From: Anaerolineae bacterium
GTDB taxonomy: Bacteria; Chloroflexota; Anaerolineae; Aggregatilineales; Phototrophicaceae
Length of the DNA stretch: 64,000 bases
NCBI GenBank assembly: GCA_023382675.1
Contig: JAHDWN010000020.1
Coordinates: 50,535-114,534, forward strand
Direction: 5' to 3'
Shown: positions 8,424 through 17,852 of the stretch, piece after piece
Layout of the letters: each line of letters starts with the position of its first letter
How positions within the stretch are numbered: the first letter of the stretch is position 1
Program-made: the position numbers and the translations under genes
The notes under the pieces: model-generated
Told to the model about the DNA's origin: nothing
The model's database searches: none
What the model saw: only the letters and a program-made list of their open reading frames with translations

Positions 8424-9839
8424 ATGGATATGGTCTTTGTGGCAGGCCCAAGCATTGACGAGGGCTTGCTGGCTGATTTGCGAGCGCAGGTTCACGGCAC
8501 GGTGGTTGTGCCGGGTGATACCGAATATGACAGCGCCAGGCGCGCATGGAATCTGACCGTCGATCAGCATCCGGCAGTGATTGTGGTTGCCAGGAGCGCC
8601 GCAGATGTTGCGGCAGCCGTGCGCTTTGCCCGCACTGCGCGCGTCGGCATTGCGGTGCAATCGACCGGGCACGGTGTCGTGCGCCCGGCGGATGACGCTG
8701 TGCTCATCATCACCTCGCAAATGAAAGAAGTCTGTATCGACGCCAGCACAAACACGGCCTGGATCGAGGCGGGTTTGAAGTGGGGCGAAGTCTTGGTTGA
8801 GGCGCAGGCGGTCGGACTCACGCCGCTGTTGGGGTCTTCGCCCGGTGTGGGTGTTGTCGGCTATACGCTCGGCGGCGGCATGGGCTGGCTGGCGCGCAAA
8901 TATGGCCTGGCGGCGGACAGCGTGCGTTACTTCGAAGTCGTGACGGCAAACGGCGAGGTGATCCATGCGAGCGCGACCGAGAACAGCGATTTGTTCTGGG
9001 GGCTGCGCGGCGGCGGTGGCAGCTTCGGCGTCGTGACCGGCATGGAGATCCAGCTCTATCCGGTCACGACCGTCTATGGTGGCAGCCTGATTTATCCTGG
9101 TGAAAATGCAAAAGGGGCGCTTCAGTTCTTCCGTGAATGGATCAAGACTGCGCCTGACGAACTGACATCCTCCATCGCGATCATGAACCTTCCACCGCTG
9201 CCGACCCTGCCAGAATTCCTGCGTGGGCAGACCGTTGTCATGATCCACGGTTGTTACAGCGGGCCGGTGGAGCAAGGCGCGGTCTACGTGCAGCCCTGGC
9301 TTGATTGGATGCAGCCGATGGTCAACAGCTTTCACCCGATGCCGTTTCTCGAAGTTGAGACGATCAGCAATGATCCGCGGGACCCAAGCCCCGGATATGG
9401 CAGCGGTGTCTGGCTAGCGGATTTGAGCGACGAGACGATTGATCTGATTGTCAAGTATGGCGTTTCGGTTCAGGGGTCATCGCCGATTGTGAAGACCGAA
9501 ATCCGCCATGCCGGTGGCGCGATCAGCCGCGTGGACGCACAGGCGAGCGCCTATAGTCATCGCGATGAGAGTCTGATCATGCAGATGGTCTCGATCACAC
9601 CGACCGCGGAAGCGATGCAGAACAGTCGGCAGTATATGGACACATTCAAAGCAGCCATGGCGGCGCACGTGACGGATCGTGTCTATCTCAACTTTCTGGA
9701 CGGTCAGGAAGCCCGCGATAAGACGCCGAACGCCTATTCGGCGGACAACTATCGGCGGCTAATGGCGCTGAAAGCCAAATACGACCCGGACAATCTTTTC
9801 AGCCACAGCTTCAATATTCCGCCGGCTGCGAAGTCGTAG
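8424..9839 (+). CDS. FAD-binding oxidoreductase, berberine bridge enzyme-like (BBE) family
   Basis: A 471-residue flavoprotein. The FAD_binding_4 domain spans about residues 40-180, with STGHG at the usual site of 8-alpha-histidyl FAD linkage and LGGGMGWLARKYGLAADSV. The second linkage cysteine of bicovalent members (GxCxxVG) is replaced by Ser/Pro in GSSPGVGVVG, so the flavin is probably held by one bond only. The BBE domain is at the C-terminus (NAYSADNYRRLMALKAKYDPDNLFS). Such enzymes oxidise sugars, lactones or alkaloids with O2; substrate unknown. Followed by a strong terminator, so probably monocistronic. Confidence 0.87.
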   Translation: MDMVFVAGPSIDEGLLADLRAQVHGTVVVPGDTEYDSARRAWNLTVDQHPAVIVVARSAADVAAAVRFARTARVGIAVQSTGHGVVRPADDAVLIITSQMKEVCIDASTNTAWIEAGLKWGEVLVEAQAVGLTPLLGSSPGVGVVGYTLGGGMGWLARKYGLAADSVRYFEVVTANGEVIHASATENSDLFWGLRGGGGSFGVVTGMEIQLYPVTTVYGGSLIYPGENAKGALQFFREWIKTAPDELTSSIAIMNLPPLPTLPEFLRGQTVVMIHGCYSGPVEQGAVYVQPWLDWMQPMVNSFHPMPFLEVETISNDPRDPSPGYGSGVWLADLSDETIDLIVKYGVSVQGSSPIVKTEIRHAGGAISRVDAQASAYSHRDESLIMQMVSITPTAEAMQNSRQYMDTFKAAMAAHVTDRVYLNFLDGQEARDKTPNAYSADNYRRLMALKAKYDPDNLFSHSFNIPPAAKS

Positions 9840-9860
9840 AATAGGCGCGAAGTCACTTGG

Positions 9861-9889
9861 CAGGGGGTGTAGGCCCCCTGTTTCTTTTT
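9861..9889 (+). terminator. Rho-independent terminator after the flavoprotein
   Basis: CAGGGGG and CCCCCTG form a perfect 7-bp stem around a 6-nt loop, followed by TTTCTTTTT. Confidence 0.9.
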
Positions 9890-9992
9890 GAAACACCCCA
9901 TCGTAAGGTCCACCCAATCTCCGACTTTAGGAGGATACGGAATCGGCGCTAAACTGGGATCATATTAGACATTCTTGCTCTGGAGGGGTCGT

Positions 9993-10637
9993 ATGTCTAT
10001 TCGCCTACTCATTGTCGATGATCACGCCGTCGTTCGTCAGGGGCTGCGCCTGTTCTTGAAGGTCGATCCCGAATTGGAGATCGTTGGTGAGGCGGTCAAC
10101 GGTCTTCAAGCAATCGAAATGGCACAGCAGCTTAAGCCGGACGTGATCTTGATGGATCTACTGATGCCCGGCATGAACGGCGTTGAAGCGACGGCTGCGA
10201 TTAAACAGCTTGTGCCGGAGACGGAAATCGTCGCTTTGACGAGTGTGTTGGAGGATCAATCGGTGGTGGGCGCGGTGCGTGCCGGGGCGATTGGCTACAT
10301 GCTCAAGGACACCGATGCGCCGGAACTGGTGAACGCTATTCGGGCTGCCGCCGCCGGGCAGGTGCAGCTTTCGCCCAAAGCAGCTGCGCGTTTGATGCGG
10401 GAAGTCCGTGTGCCGCAGTCGCCGGAAAAACTGACCGACCGCGAGGTCGAAGTGCTGCGCTTGCTGGCGCAGGGCAAGGCCAATAAAGAGATCAGCCGGG
10501 AACTGCACATCAGCGAGACGACTGTGAAATCACATGTGGGGGCAATTCTGGGGAAACTTGGCGTTGCGAGCCGCACCCAGGCCGCGCTCTATGCCGTTAG
10601 CATCGGCCTGGTAGAAATGCCAAAAGACGCAGTCTAA
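9993..10637 (+). CDS. NarL/LuxR-family response regulator
   Basis: A 214-residue DNA-binding response regulator. The receiver domain has the acidic pair in [13 protein letters not shown], phospho-acceptor Asp in [13 protein letters not shown], and Lys in YMLKDTDA. The C-terminal LuxR helix-turn-helix reads [37 protein letters not shown] start at the ATG at 9993, preceded by GGAGGGG; the ORF-track TTG at 9975 includes that ribosome site. The multi-GAF kinase nearby on the opposite strand is a HisKA_3-type kinase, the class that pairs with NarL regulators, so it is a plausible partner. Confidence 0.92.
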   Translation: MSIRLLIVDDHAVVRQGLRLFLKVDPELEIVGEAVNGLQAIEMAQQLKPDVILMDLLMPGMNGVEATAAIKQLVPETEIVALTSVLEDQSVVGAVRAGAIGYMLKDTDAPELVNAIRAAAAGQVQLSPKAAARLMREVRVPQSPEKLTDREVEVLRLLAQGKANKEISRELHISETTVKSHVGAILGKLGVASRTQAALYAVSIGLVEMPKDAV

Positions 10638-10641
10638 GGGT

Positions 10642-11061
10642 CTAGATGGTTGTTTCAAAGACAATGGAGATGCCAGAAGCCAGGATCGCGTAGGTACAGG
10701 AAACCTTTTTCACTGCCTCGACAAGCTGGTTTGCCTGGTCTGCGTTCGGTCCCCAGAGCGCCATGCGCACGCGGATTTCGTGCCCCACTCTCTCTGCTTC
10801 TTGGATTGCGTGTTGCCATTCGACAGTGGTATTCATATTGTTCAACGGAATTTGCATTTCCTGGGCTGCGCGCTGACAGGCGAACGTGCAATCTGTTGCC
10901 AGCGCGGCCAGGAGCAAGTCTGTCGGCTGGCTGCGTTTCGTCACCGTATCCCGCAAGTAGGGCGCGCCCACGACGAGTTGGCTATCCTTGTAGGAGACGA
11001 TTGCGTAGTTCTGTTCACCTACCGGGTGGGCGGTCACTATAGTCGTACTGGTGGGTACCAT
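10642..11061 (-). CDS. OsmC-like family protein
   Basis: A 139-residue single-domain protein of the OsmC/Ohr fold. The region SQPTDLLLAALATDCTFACQRAAQEM matches the family helix carrying the first reactive cysteine, and VKKVSCTYAILASGISI holds the second cysteine near the C-terminus. OsmC proteins reduce organic hydroperoxides by a two-cysteine mechanism; many relatives have other, unknown roles. It ends 4 bp from the convergent response regulator. A weak upstream ribosome site makes the start less certain. Confidence 0.82.
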   Translation of the reverse strand: MVPTSTTIVTAHPVGEQNYAIVSYKDSQLVVGAPYLRDTVTKRSQPTDLLLAALATDCTFACQRAAQEMQIPLNNMNTTVEWQHAIQEAERVGHEIRVRMALWGPNADQANQLVEAVKKVSCTYAILASGISIVFETTI

Positions 11062-11130
11062 GATGTTTCTAAGCCCTTATCAGCGCCTTGTGAATTGTTT
11101 GCAGCTTATATTGTCTGACTTTCGCCCCTT

Positions 11131-14100
11131 TCATCCATCTTCCCTTCCTACAGTTTCATTTGACACTTTTGATGGAGGCGCTGCATCCTCCGAAAGGCAT
11201 ATCTTGACTGTGATATGTGTCCCTTTGCCGACAGCACTCTCGATCTGAATCTCGCCACCCAGTTGTTCCACTCGCTCCCGCATGGATTGCAGCCCCAGAT
11301 GACCGGGGAAGTCGCGATCCGTATCGAAACCCGCGCCGTTGTCGATGACTTCCAGAAGCAGATTGTCGCTGTCACCCGTCAGGCGCAGGATGGCCTTTGT
11401 CGCGCCAGCATGTTTGACGACGTTATGCAGCGCTTCACGCGCGATGCGGTAGAGCGCTTCTTTCATATCCAGGCTCAGCGTGGGTTCTTCGCCCAGTTCC
11501 AGCCGCATGTCCAGCCCATGTCGTGCTTGCAGCGATGCGCCCTGTTTGGCGAGCGCTGTGATCAGACCTTCGTTCTCCAGCGATTCTGGTCGCAATTCGA
11601 AAATCAATGCGCGCATTTCGACCAGCGCGGCTTCTGCCAATGTCAGCACATATTCGACCGACTCTTTGACCAGCGTCTGGTCTTTCTCCCACATGGCACG
11701 CGCCGTTTGTGCGCCCAGACCAATGCCGTACAAAGCCTGCGACACGGAGTCATGGAGTTCACGGGCCAGGCGGGTGCGCTCTTCCAGCGCCGCTAGTTGC
11801 TGTGCCCGTTCTGCCAGACGCTCCGCTTTTTCACGTGCAGCGTGCGTTTCTTGCTGTAGCCTGATGCGCTCTACCGCCGCTGAGATGAGATCACCAAGCG
11901 CGTTTATCATGCGTCTTTCCCGCGCCGAATAGATCTTGGGCGTGCCATGATCGACACCAAATGCACCGAGAATACGATTGTTTCGGGAGAGACCGTAGCG
12001 CAGGTTTGAGGCGACACCCTGGTTCATCATCGTGGCTTTCGTCACCGGGTCGAGTTCGGGATGATTGGCAACGTCTTCATAGGCCCATAACCCTGGACGA
12101 GGATGCTCTTTGAGAAACGGCACATCTGCCAGGGGGATGCGCATTCCTTCTGACATGAATTGGCTCTGCCCGGTCGCGACAGTCTCGATGTAGCTGGCCG
12201 TATGGAAGTCGAAATTCTCGTAGATATAGAGATAGCAATCGCCACCATCGAAGTCAATGTGATTGACTGCGTTAAGAATTTCTCGGAAGCTATTGGCTGC
12301 GTTGATCGCCCGGCTGGCGCGGAAAAGCTGTTCTCGCTCTTCATTCGCTTCCGCTTCGGCCTGACGTGAACGAAAGCGTTCCAATGCGGCAGCCGTCAAG
12401 TCGGCGATGGCGACCATCAGACGCACTTCCTGAGGCATGAATTCATAGGGCGCATAGGAAGCGATGGCAAACAGCCCTTCCACGCGATGGCTGTGCATGA
12501 GATTGGCACAGCAGATGGAATGCAAACCAAAGTAGCGTGCCGAGTCTGCCGCCGGGTTGACGGCCCAGTCTGGACCGTTGACATCATTAATGACGAGAAT
12601 TTCCGTCGGATTCAGCGTTGCCGGGCCAGATACCAGCGCGCGCGGCAGTCGAGTACCTCCAGGGAGATTGGCATCGGTAGATGCAAGCGACTCCAGATAC
12701 GTCGCATCGGTGCGATCGTAGTCTTCCCAGGCGAAAATGGCGACATCAACCGGATCGTGGAAGAGGCGTTTCGTCGCTTCGAGCACCTCGGATATTTGCG
12801 ACGCCTGGTTGATCGCTTTGCTCACCTGATAGAGCAGCGCCATTTCTTCGCGCGCCTCTTTCTCCGCCAGAAGTGCCTGTCGTAGTGCCTCGGCTGTCGC
12901 TGCCATCTCTTTTTGCAGACGGATGCGTTCAACCGCCGCCGAGACCAATTCGCCGAGCGCTGTCATCTGGCGCTGTTCCCGCGCCGAATAGCGCCTTGCG
13001 CTGGCTGTATCCACGCCGAATGCGCCTAGAACACGGCCATTCCAACCCAATCCGAAACGCATACCGGACTTGATCCCATGTTCAAGGAGCGTTTTCCTGG
13101 TGATGGGGTCGATCTCCGGTTGGTTCTCAATATCTTCCATGATGAGCAGACCTGGACGTGCGTGATCTTTGAAAAACGGCATTTCACCCAGTGAGAATCG
13201 TCGTGGTTCCTTGACGAATTCGCCTCTGGCCGTCGATACCGACTCGATATAGGTGGCGTTTTGATGGTCGAAGTTCTCGAAGATACTGAGATAAAAGTCG
13301 CCGCCGAAATCGACATGGTTGACGGCTTCGACAATCTCGTGGAACGTGTTGGCCGCATTGATGGCCTGGCTGGCTCGGAACAGGATTTCGCGCTCTTCGC
13401 GGGCGTCCTTCTCTGCCAGCAGTGCCTGGCGTTGCGCCTCGGCAGCAGCCACCGTTTCCTGTTGCAGCCGAATGCGTTCGACTGCAGCCGAAACCAGGTC
13501 GCCGACGCCCGCCATGAGCCGTTTTTCTCGGTCGCTGTAGCGCCTGGGAACCGGCGAATCGATGCCCAGCCCTCCCATCCAGCGATTATTGAGGTTCAGG
13601 CTGACACGCATGTTTGAGTGTACGCCGAGCTCGATAAATTTCTGCTTCGAACGTGCATCGATGTTTGGATTTGCGGCGATGTTTTCATTGACGAACACAT
13701 CTTGGCGAGGAATGTGTTTAATCAGTTCGAAATCCGCGATCCACCAGCGCGCGCCTTCATGCTTGAACATATCTGTCGCTGTGGCGACGATGTCGAAGTA
13801 GCGCGCACCCTCGAAATTAAAGTTCTCGAAGATGTTCAAATAGATGTCACCAGGGCCAAAATTCAGCTTGGCGACGGCGCGCACAATGTCATGGAAACTG
13901 TTGGCTGCGTTGATTTCTTCACTGACACGGTAGAGCGACTCGGCTTCTTCGCGTGCCTCCTGTTCTGCGAGATAAGCTGCGTGCTGGGCTTCTGCGGCGG
14001 CGGCTGTTTCCGCTTGCGAGCGGATGCGCTCCACAGCGCCATGCACGAGGTTGCCCACACCCAGCGCAAGCCGTTGTTCGCGCTCGGCAAACTCTCTAGG

Positions 14101-16116
14101 ACGAGTGAAATTGAAGAAGATCCCGCCGACAAGCGTATTTTCGTGGTGGAAGGACACACCGACAAATGCCCGCGTTCCCAGGCGCAGCCAGTTATCGCGT
14201 ATGGCTGGATCGATGCTTTCTTCTGTCTCGATATCTTCGACGACGATCAGCCGATGCTGAAGCCATTCTTCGCTGATAGGAAAACTTGACTTCGGCAGAT
14301 GTCGCCCGAGCATGTTACGAAATTCACCGGGAACGTTCGCCGCGGCAACGATTTCGACATACGACGCTTTTTCGTAATCGTAATGTTCCCAGAGGTCGAG
14401 ATAAACACCAGCCGAGTCAGGTAAGATGGTGGCAACCGCCTCCATGACTTCCTGATAGGTCGTCGCTGTATTGACGCTTTCTGCCATCCGGTACAGGAAG
14501 TCTGCTTCCTCGTTTGACTGCTGCATTTCGCTTTGCAGCCGCACGCGCTCGGTCGCAGTCGCCACAAGATCGCCAATGCCGAGCGCAAGACGACGGTCAC
14601 GCTCGCTGAACTTACGCGGATCGACATAGCTGATGACAATCATGCCCCAGAGCCGCTCTCCCGATCTTAATGGGACTCCCATGAAGGCCTTGGTCGGCAG
14701 CGCACTAAAAAAGTCTTTCGCTTGTGCATCATGACGAAGTTCAGTGTAAGCGTTTTCAAGTATCCAGAGTTTTTCCTGTTTGGCGCTCTCACTGACTGCC
14801 AACTTGGGCAGTCGCATCTGAACCTGTGCCTCAATTGCGTCGGGGATGGCGGCTGTTGCAATCATTTCAAGATACGACGCCCGATCGTAATCGAGGTGTT
14901 CCCAGAAATTGAGAAATACGCCGTCACACTCTGGTTGCAAGCTGGCGACTGTATCGACGATCTCCTGATACGATGTCGCGGCGTTGATACGCTCCGCCAG
15001 ATGGTAGAGCGATGAAGCTTCGCTCTGGCTTTCCCGGGTTTCCAAGTAGGCTCGCCGTCTGGCAACCACAGACGCCAGGGTTGGCAGCAAGCGCGTGTAC
15101 AGATAACGCTCTTGCTCGCTGAAGATGCGCGGCTGCTGCCAGATGATCATCATGACACCCTGCCAGGTATTGGCACTGCGCAGGGGCAGCAGCACTCCTC
15201 CACAATTGCCAACGTTCCGCGCGATTTCACGGTCCGCTTCGAGGAAACGCGGATCGCAGCCCATATCTTCAACAAAAATGGGGTCTTCGCTGTTCAAGCT
15301 GGCTATCATTGGGAATGGTGTGTCGTCCAGCGAGTAGATCTTGTTTTTTTCCGCCATATACACAAGCGGGCCAATCGAGGCTGCGTTGAATGCCTCAATC
15401 GGCTTGCCCTCACTATCCAGATTGACGTAGAGCAGCGACATTTTGTGGGGCGCGTGTTCGGTGAAGCTGCGAGCACAGGCCAGCATCGCAGCCAGAATTT
15501 CATCCTCGTTGCCGGCCTGGGACAGCGCCGTATTGATCTCGCTCAGTCTCTCCGCCCGCAGCGCGCGTTCACGATTTTGATCGAGCAGACGAATGGCGTT
15601 GATCGCTGGCCCAGCGCGGCGGATGATGATTTCGCAAATGCGCCGGAATTGATCGTCAAATGCCTGTGGCTCGCGCCAATGAAAGCCCAGCAAGCTGACC
15701 CAACGCCCCTGGACAAGCTGAGGCAGGAGCGCGACTGCGCCTACGTCCAGGCGACCATAATACTCGCGCATGGATTCATCCAGCAGCGGGCTTGTTTGGG
15801 TGTTTTCAATCAAGAGCGGTCTATCGGTTGCATCCAGCCGACCGTTGGCGTCATACCAGAAGGCAGGCAGGATGAGTCGATCTTGAGACGACAAATGAGG
15901 CTTTTCGTCTTGCGTCCAGCTTGCTGCAATCTCTGCCTCAATCGTCGTGGCCTCCGGCCCGGAGAGTATCCAGAGGAGAAAACCGGCCACAGCACCGCGG
16001 GAGCGTGCGTAATCACTGACCGCTTCCAGCCAGTCTGCTGGCGTGGCAGCTTGTGGCAGATCGCTGGCAATCTGGACGAGGACCTCGATCTCCGAATCCG
16101 TTGTTGGCTGTAACAT
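11131..16116 (-). CDS. Giant multi-GAF sensor histidine kinase (HisKA_3/HATPase_c)
   Basis: A cytoplasmic sensor kinase of about 1661 residues with no obvious membrane segment. I count about eight GAF-like units. Two divergent ones fill roughly residues 1-360. Six closely related ones follow, each opening with a line such as LFRASRAINAANSFREILNAV and closing with ERIRLQxExxAAAEAxRQALLAEKEAREE, a predicted coiled-coil linker. Repeat starts recur every 510-570 bp in the DNA (near 14980, 14470, 13905, 13350, 12815 and 12290). The kinase core has the phospho-His in ARELHDSVSQALYGIGL (near residue 1450), then ALHNVVKHAG and DNGAGFD. I prefer ATG 16116 (AGGG 7 bp upstream) over GTG 16122. Ligands unknown. 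Confidence 0.9.
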   Translation of the reverse strand: MLQPTTDSEIEVLVQIASDLPQAATPADWLEAVSDYARSRGAVAGFLLWILSGPEATTIEAEIAASWTQDEKPHLSSQDRLILPAFWYDANGRLDATDRPLLIENTQTSPLLDESMREYYGRLDVGAVALLPQLVQGRWVSLLGFHWREPQAFDDQFRRICEIIIRRAGPAINAIRLLDQNRERALRAERLSEINTALSQAGNEDEILAAMLACARSFTEHAPHKMSLLYVNLDSEGKPIEAFNAASIGPLVYMAEKNKIYSLDDTPFPMIASLNSEDPIFVEDMGCDPRFLEADREIARNVGNCGGVLLPLRSANTWQGVMMIIWQQPRIFSEQERYLYTRLLPTLASVVARRRAYLETRESQSEASSLYHLAERINAATSYQEIVDTVASLQPECDGVFLNFWEHLDYDRASYLEMIATAAIPDAIEAQVQMRLPKLAVSESAKQEKLWILENAYTELRHDAQAKDFFSALPTKAFMGVPLRSGERLWGMIVISYVDPRKFSERDRRLALGIGDLVATATERVRLQSEMQQSNEEADFLYRMAESVNTATTYQEVMEAVATILPDSAGVYLDLWEHYDYEKASYVEIVAAANVPGEFRNMLGRHLPKSSFPISEEWLQHRLIVVEDIETEESIDPAIRDNWLRLGTRAFVGVSFHHENTLVGGIFFNFTRPREFAEREQRLALGVGNLVHGAVERIRSQAETAAAAEAQHAAYLAEQEAREEAESLYRVSEEINAANSFHDIVRAVAKLNFGPGDIYLNIFENFNFEGARYFDIVATATDMFKHEGARWWIADFELIKHIPRQDVFVNENIAANPNIDARSKQKFIELGVHSNMRVSLNLNNRWMGGLGIDSPVPRRYSDREKRLMAGVGDLVSAAVERIRLQQETVAAAEAQRQALLAEKDAREEREILFRASQAINAANTFHEIVEAVNHVDFGGDFYLSIFENFDHQNATYIESVSTARGEFVKEPRRFSLGEMPFFKDHARPGLLIMEDIENQPEIDPITRKTLLEHGIKSGMRFGLGWNGRVLGAFGVDTASARRYSAREQRQMTALGELVSAAVERIRLQKEMAATAEALRQALLAEKEAREEMALLYQVSKAINQASQISEVLEATKRLFHDPVDVAIFAWEDYDRTDATYLESLASTDANLPGGTRLPRALVSGPATLNPTEILVINDVNGPDWAVNPAADSARYFGLHSICCANLMHSHRVEGLFAIASYAPYEFMPQEVRLMVAIADLTAAALERFRSRQAEAEANEEREQLFRASRAINAANSFREILNAVNHIDFDGGDCYLYIYENFDFHTASYIETVATGQSQFMSEGMRIPLADVPFLKEHPRPGLWAYEDVANHPELDPVTKATMMNQGVASNLRYGLSRNNRILGAFGVDHGTPKIYSARERRMINALGDLISAAVERIRLQQETHAAREKAERLAERAQQLAALEERTRLARELHDSVSQALYGIGLGAQTARAMWEKDQTLVKESVEYVLTLAEAALVEMRALIFELRPESLENEGLITALAKQGASLQARHGLDMRLELGEEPTLSLDMKEALYRIAREALHNVVKHAGATKAILRLTGDSDNLLLEVIDNGAGFDTDRDFPGHLGLQSMRERVEQLGGEIQIESAVGKGTHITVKICLSEDAAPPSKVSNETVGREDG

Positions 16117-16241
16117 ACGCACACCCTGGCGCTCTCAGGTCAATGGGTGCCCATTATCATCCATCCTTCGTCAGGATTCCGCATCCTACTTTTGAATGAG
16201 GATGCGACGGCAGCAATGGCTCTGTCGTCTGCCAAAACTCC

Positions 16242-17621
16242 CTATGCCTTCGGCGTAAGGAACACCGGATTGGTGACTGCGCGCAGCTCATTCGTCTCAT
16301 CGCGGATTTCGGCGACGATCCAGTGATATTGTGATGGAGGTATCGACCACACCTGCGTGCCAGGGGCATCGATTGCAAGGGTGTCATAAACGCTGCCATC
16401 GGCAATGAGCCGGAGTTGCGGCGGGGCATCTATGTCTTTCCAGGTACAGGTTATCTCAACGCCTGAATCATCGATGGCATCTCCCATCATGGCTTCATCA
16501 CCTGCGCTGTTGCGGGCGGTTAGCTCCAGGCGTGGGCCGCTGCTCAAGTAAAGATGACCACGCCGAACAGCGTCAAGAATCGCGCGCTCTTGCAGCGCGT
16601 CCGCGAACACGTTGTTGAAGCCCACGCGGATACCTTCCGGTATCTGGCCGTGAATATCTGTGCCAGCCGTCGCTACCATGCGATACCCTGCATTCAGCCA
16701 CGCATACCACAGTGCCAGTGCCTGCTCGTTCTGCTCGTACCAGGCCCCCTTGTTCCAGATTTCGACGCATCTGGCTACTCCGGGCATCGTCTCGGTATAG
16801 CGCCAATCGCAGCCAGTGCAGACCGGATCGCCTTGCGATTTGGGATGCGCAATGACGAACAAGCCACCGCGCGCTTCGACTTCCCGCGCGATAGCGTTCA
16901 TATCCCGTTCGTTGGCGCGCACACGCCAGTCGATCCACTCGCGCACGCCGAGCGCGAGCGCGTGCCCGTAGTACGTCGTCAACTCCATGCCGCCCATCGT
17001 CAGCACCGATTCGTTTGCCAGGTTGTGCATCTGCGCCAAACCAGACACGGTGTTGTGATCCGTCAGGGTTGCGAAATCCAGCCCCACACGCTGCGCCGCC
17101 GCGACCAGATTCGGTACATCCCAACTGCCGTCCGAATGCAGCGTGTGCCCATGAAGGTCGCCGCGATACCAGCCGCGCCCGCGCCCGTTTGGAGCGGACG
17201 GCTGTGGCAATACGTGAGCGGGTTGAGGCTCAAAACCGACGTTTATGGTGAATGTGTAGGCAATGGGATCGCCGGGGAGAATACGATGCGTATCGATAAC
17301 GATCTGCCACTCGCCGCTTGGGAGAGGGCCGGGGATATAGCCCGGTGTAGCGAATGTGTCCGTGATCGTCAGACTTTGATCGCGGTTGTTATGGCGTGTG
17401 CCGCGCGCGGCCTGCGGATCGAACAGCGTGAAGCACAGCAGGTGAGTGTACGGCGCAGTCTCGACTGCTTTTGGCTCATAGTCGAAGGCAATGTCGAGGC
17501 GCGTCGCGCCTGGAGGCAGGTTGAACGTGTGGGGGATATGCTGCTTGGCATCGGCGGTGGTCAGCGTTCCCTGAATGATGTGTTGCATAGATTCAGCACG
17601 TTTTTCGATTTGATATAGCAT
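16242..17621 (-). CDS. PHP-domain metallohydrolase, CehA/McbA-like
   Basis: A 459-residue protein. Residues 1-150 look like a beta-sandwich. The PHP domain then starts with GDLHGHTLHSDGSW (HxH metal ligands) and contains FATLTDHNTVSG, FVIAHPKSQGDP and TAGTDIHGQ, which together supply the usual three-metal site. A small C-terminal beta domain follows. PHP enzymes of the CehA/McbA type are phosphoesterase-like hydrolases; substrate unknown. Two in-frame ATGs (17621 and 17588) are possible and neither has a good ribosome site. It is upstream of the GAF kinase on the same strand, with 125 bp between them. Confidence 0.82.
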   Translation of the reverse strand: MLYQIEKRAESMQHIIQGTLTTADAKQHIPHTFNLPPGATRLDIAFDYEPKAVETAPYTHLLCFTLFDPQAARGTRHNNRDQSLTITDTFATPGYIPGPLPSGEWQIVIDTHRILPGDPIAYTFTINVGFEPQPAHVLPQPSAPNGRGRGWYRGDLHGHTLHSDGSWDVPNLVAAAQRVGLDFATLTDHNTVSGLAQMHNLANESVLTMGGMELTTYYGHALALGVREWIDWRVRANERDMNAIAREVEARGGLFVIAHPKSQGDPVCTGCDWRYTETMPGVARCVEIWNKGAWYEQNEQALALWYAWLNAGYRMVATAGTDIHGQIPEGIRVGFNNVFADALQERAILDAVRRGHLYLSSGPRLELTARNSAGDEAMMGDAIDDSGVEITCTWKDIDAPPQLRLIADGSVYDTLAIDAPGTQVWSIPPSQYHWIVAEIRDETNELRAVTNPVFLTPKA

Positions 17622-17740
17622 ATAGAGGTGAATACTTTATAGGTAAGCAGTTGCTCTGCCCAGGGGGAGGTTTTGAACCTCTCAGATGGTGGCTTTAGAT
17701 CCTAACTGATGCTGAGGCAAATCCATCGCATACAAATAAC

Positions 17741-17779
17741 TTGACATCCATTTAACGATTACTTAAACTCCGTTTAATG
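17741..17779 (+). promoter_or_regulatory. Promoter with overlapping inverted repeat before the ABC importer
   Basis: TTGACA (17741-17746), a 17-bp spacer and TAAACT (17764-17769) form a credible housekeeping promoter. CATTTAACG and CGTTTAATG, a 9-bp inverted repeat with one mismatch, flank the -10 box and could be a repressor site. The binding-protein gene starts 74 bp downstream of the repeat. Confidence 0.5.
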
Positions 17780-17852
17780 TTTTGAGAGGCTGATTTGGCC
17801 TCCCGATTCTGTATGAATTCTCGTTCATTCATAAGGAAGAGGATAGATCGAC

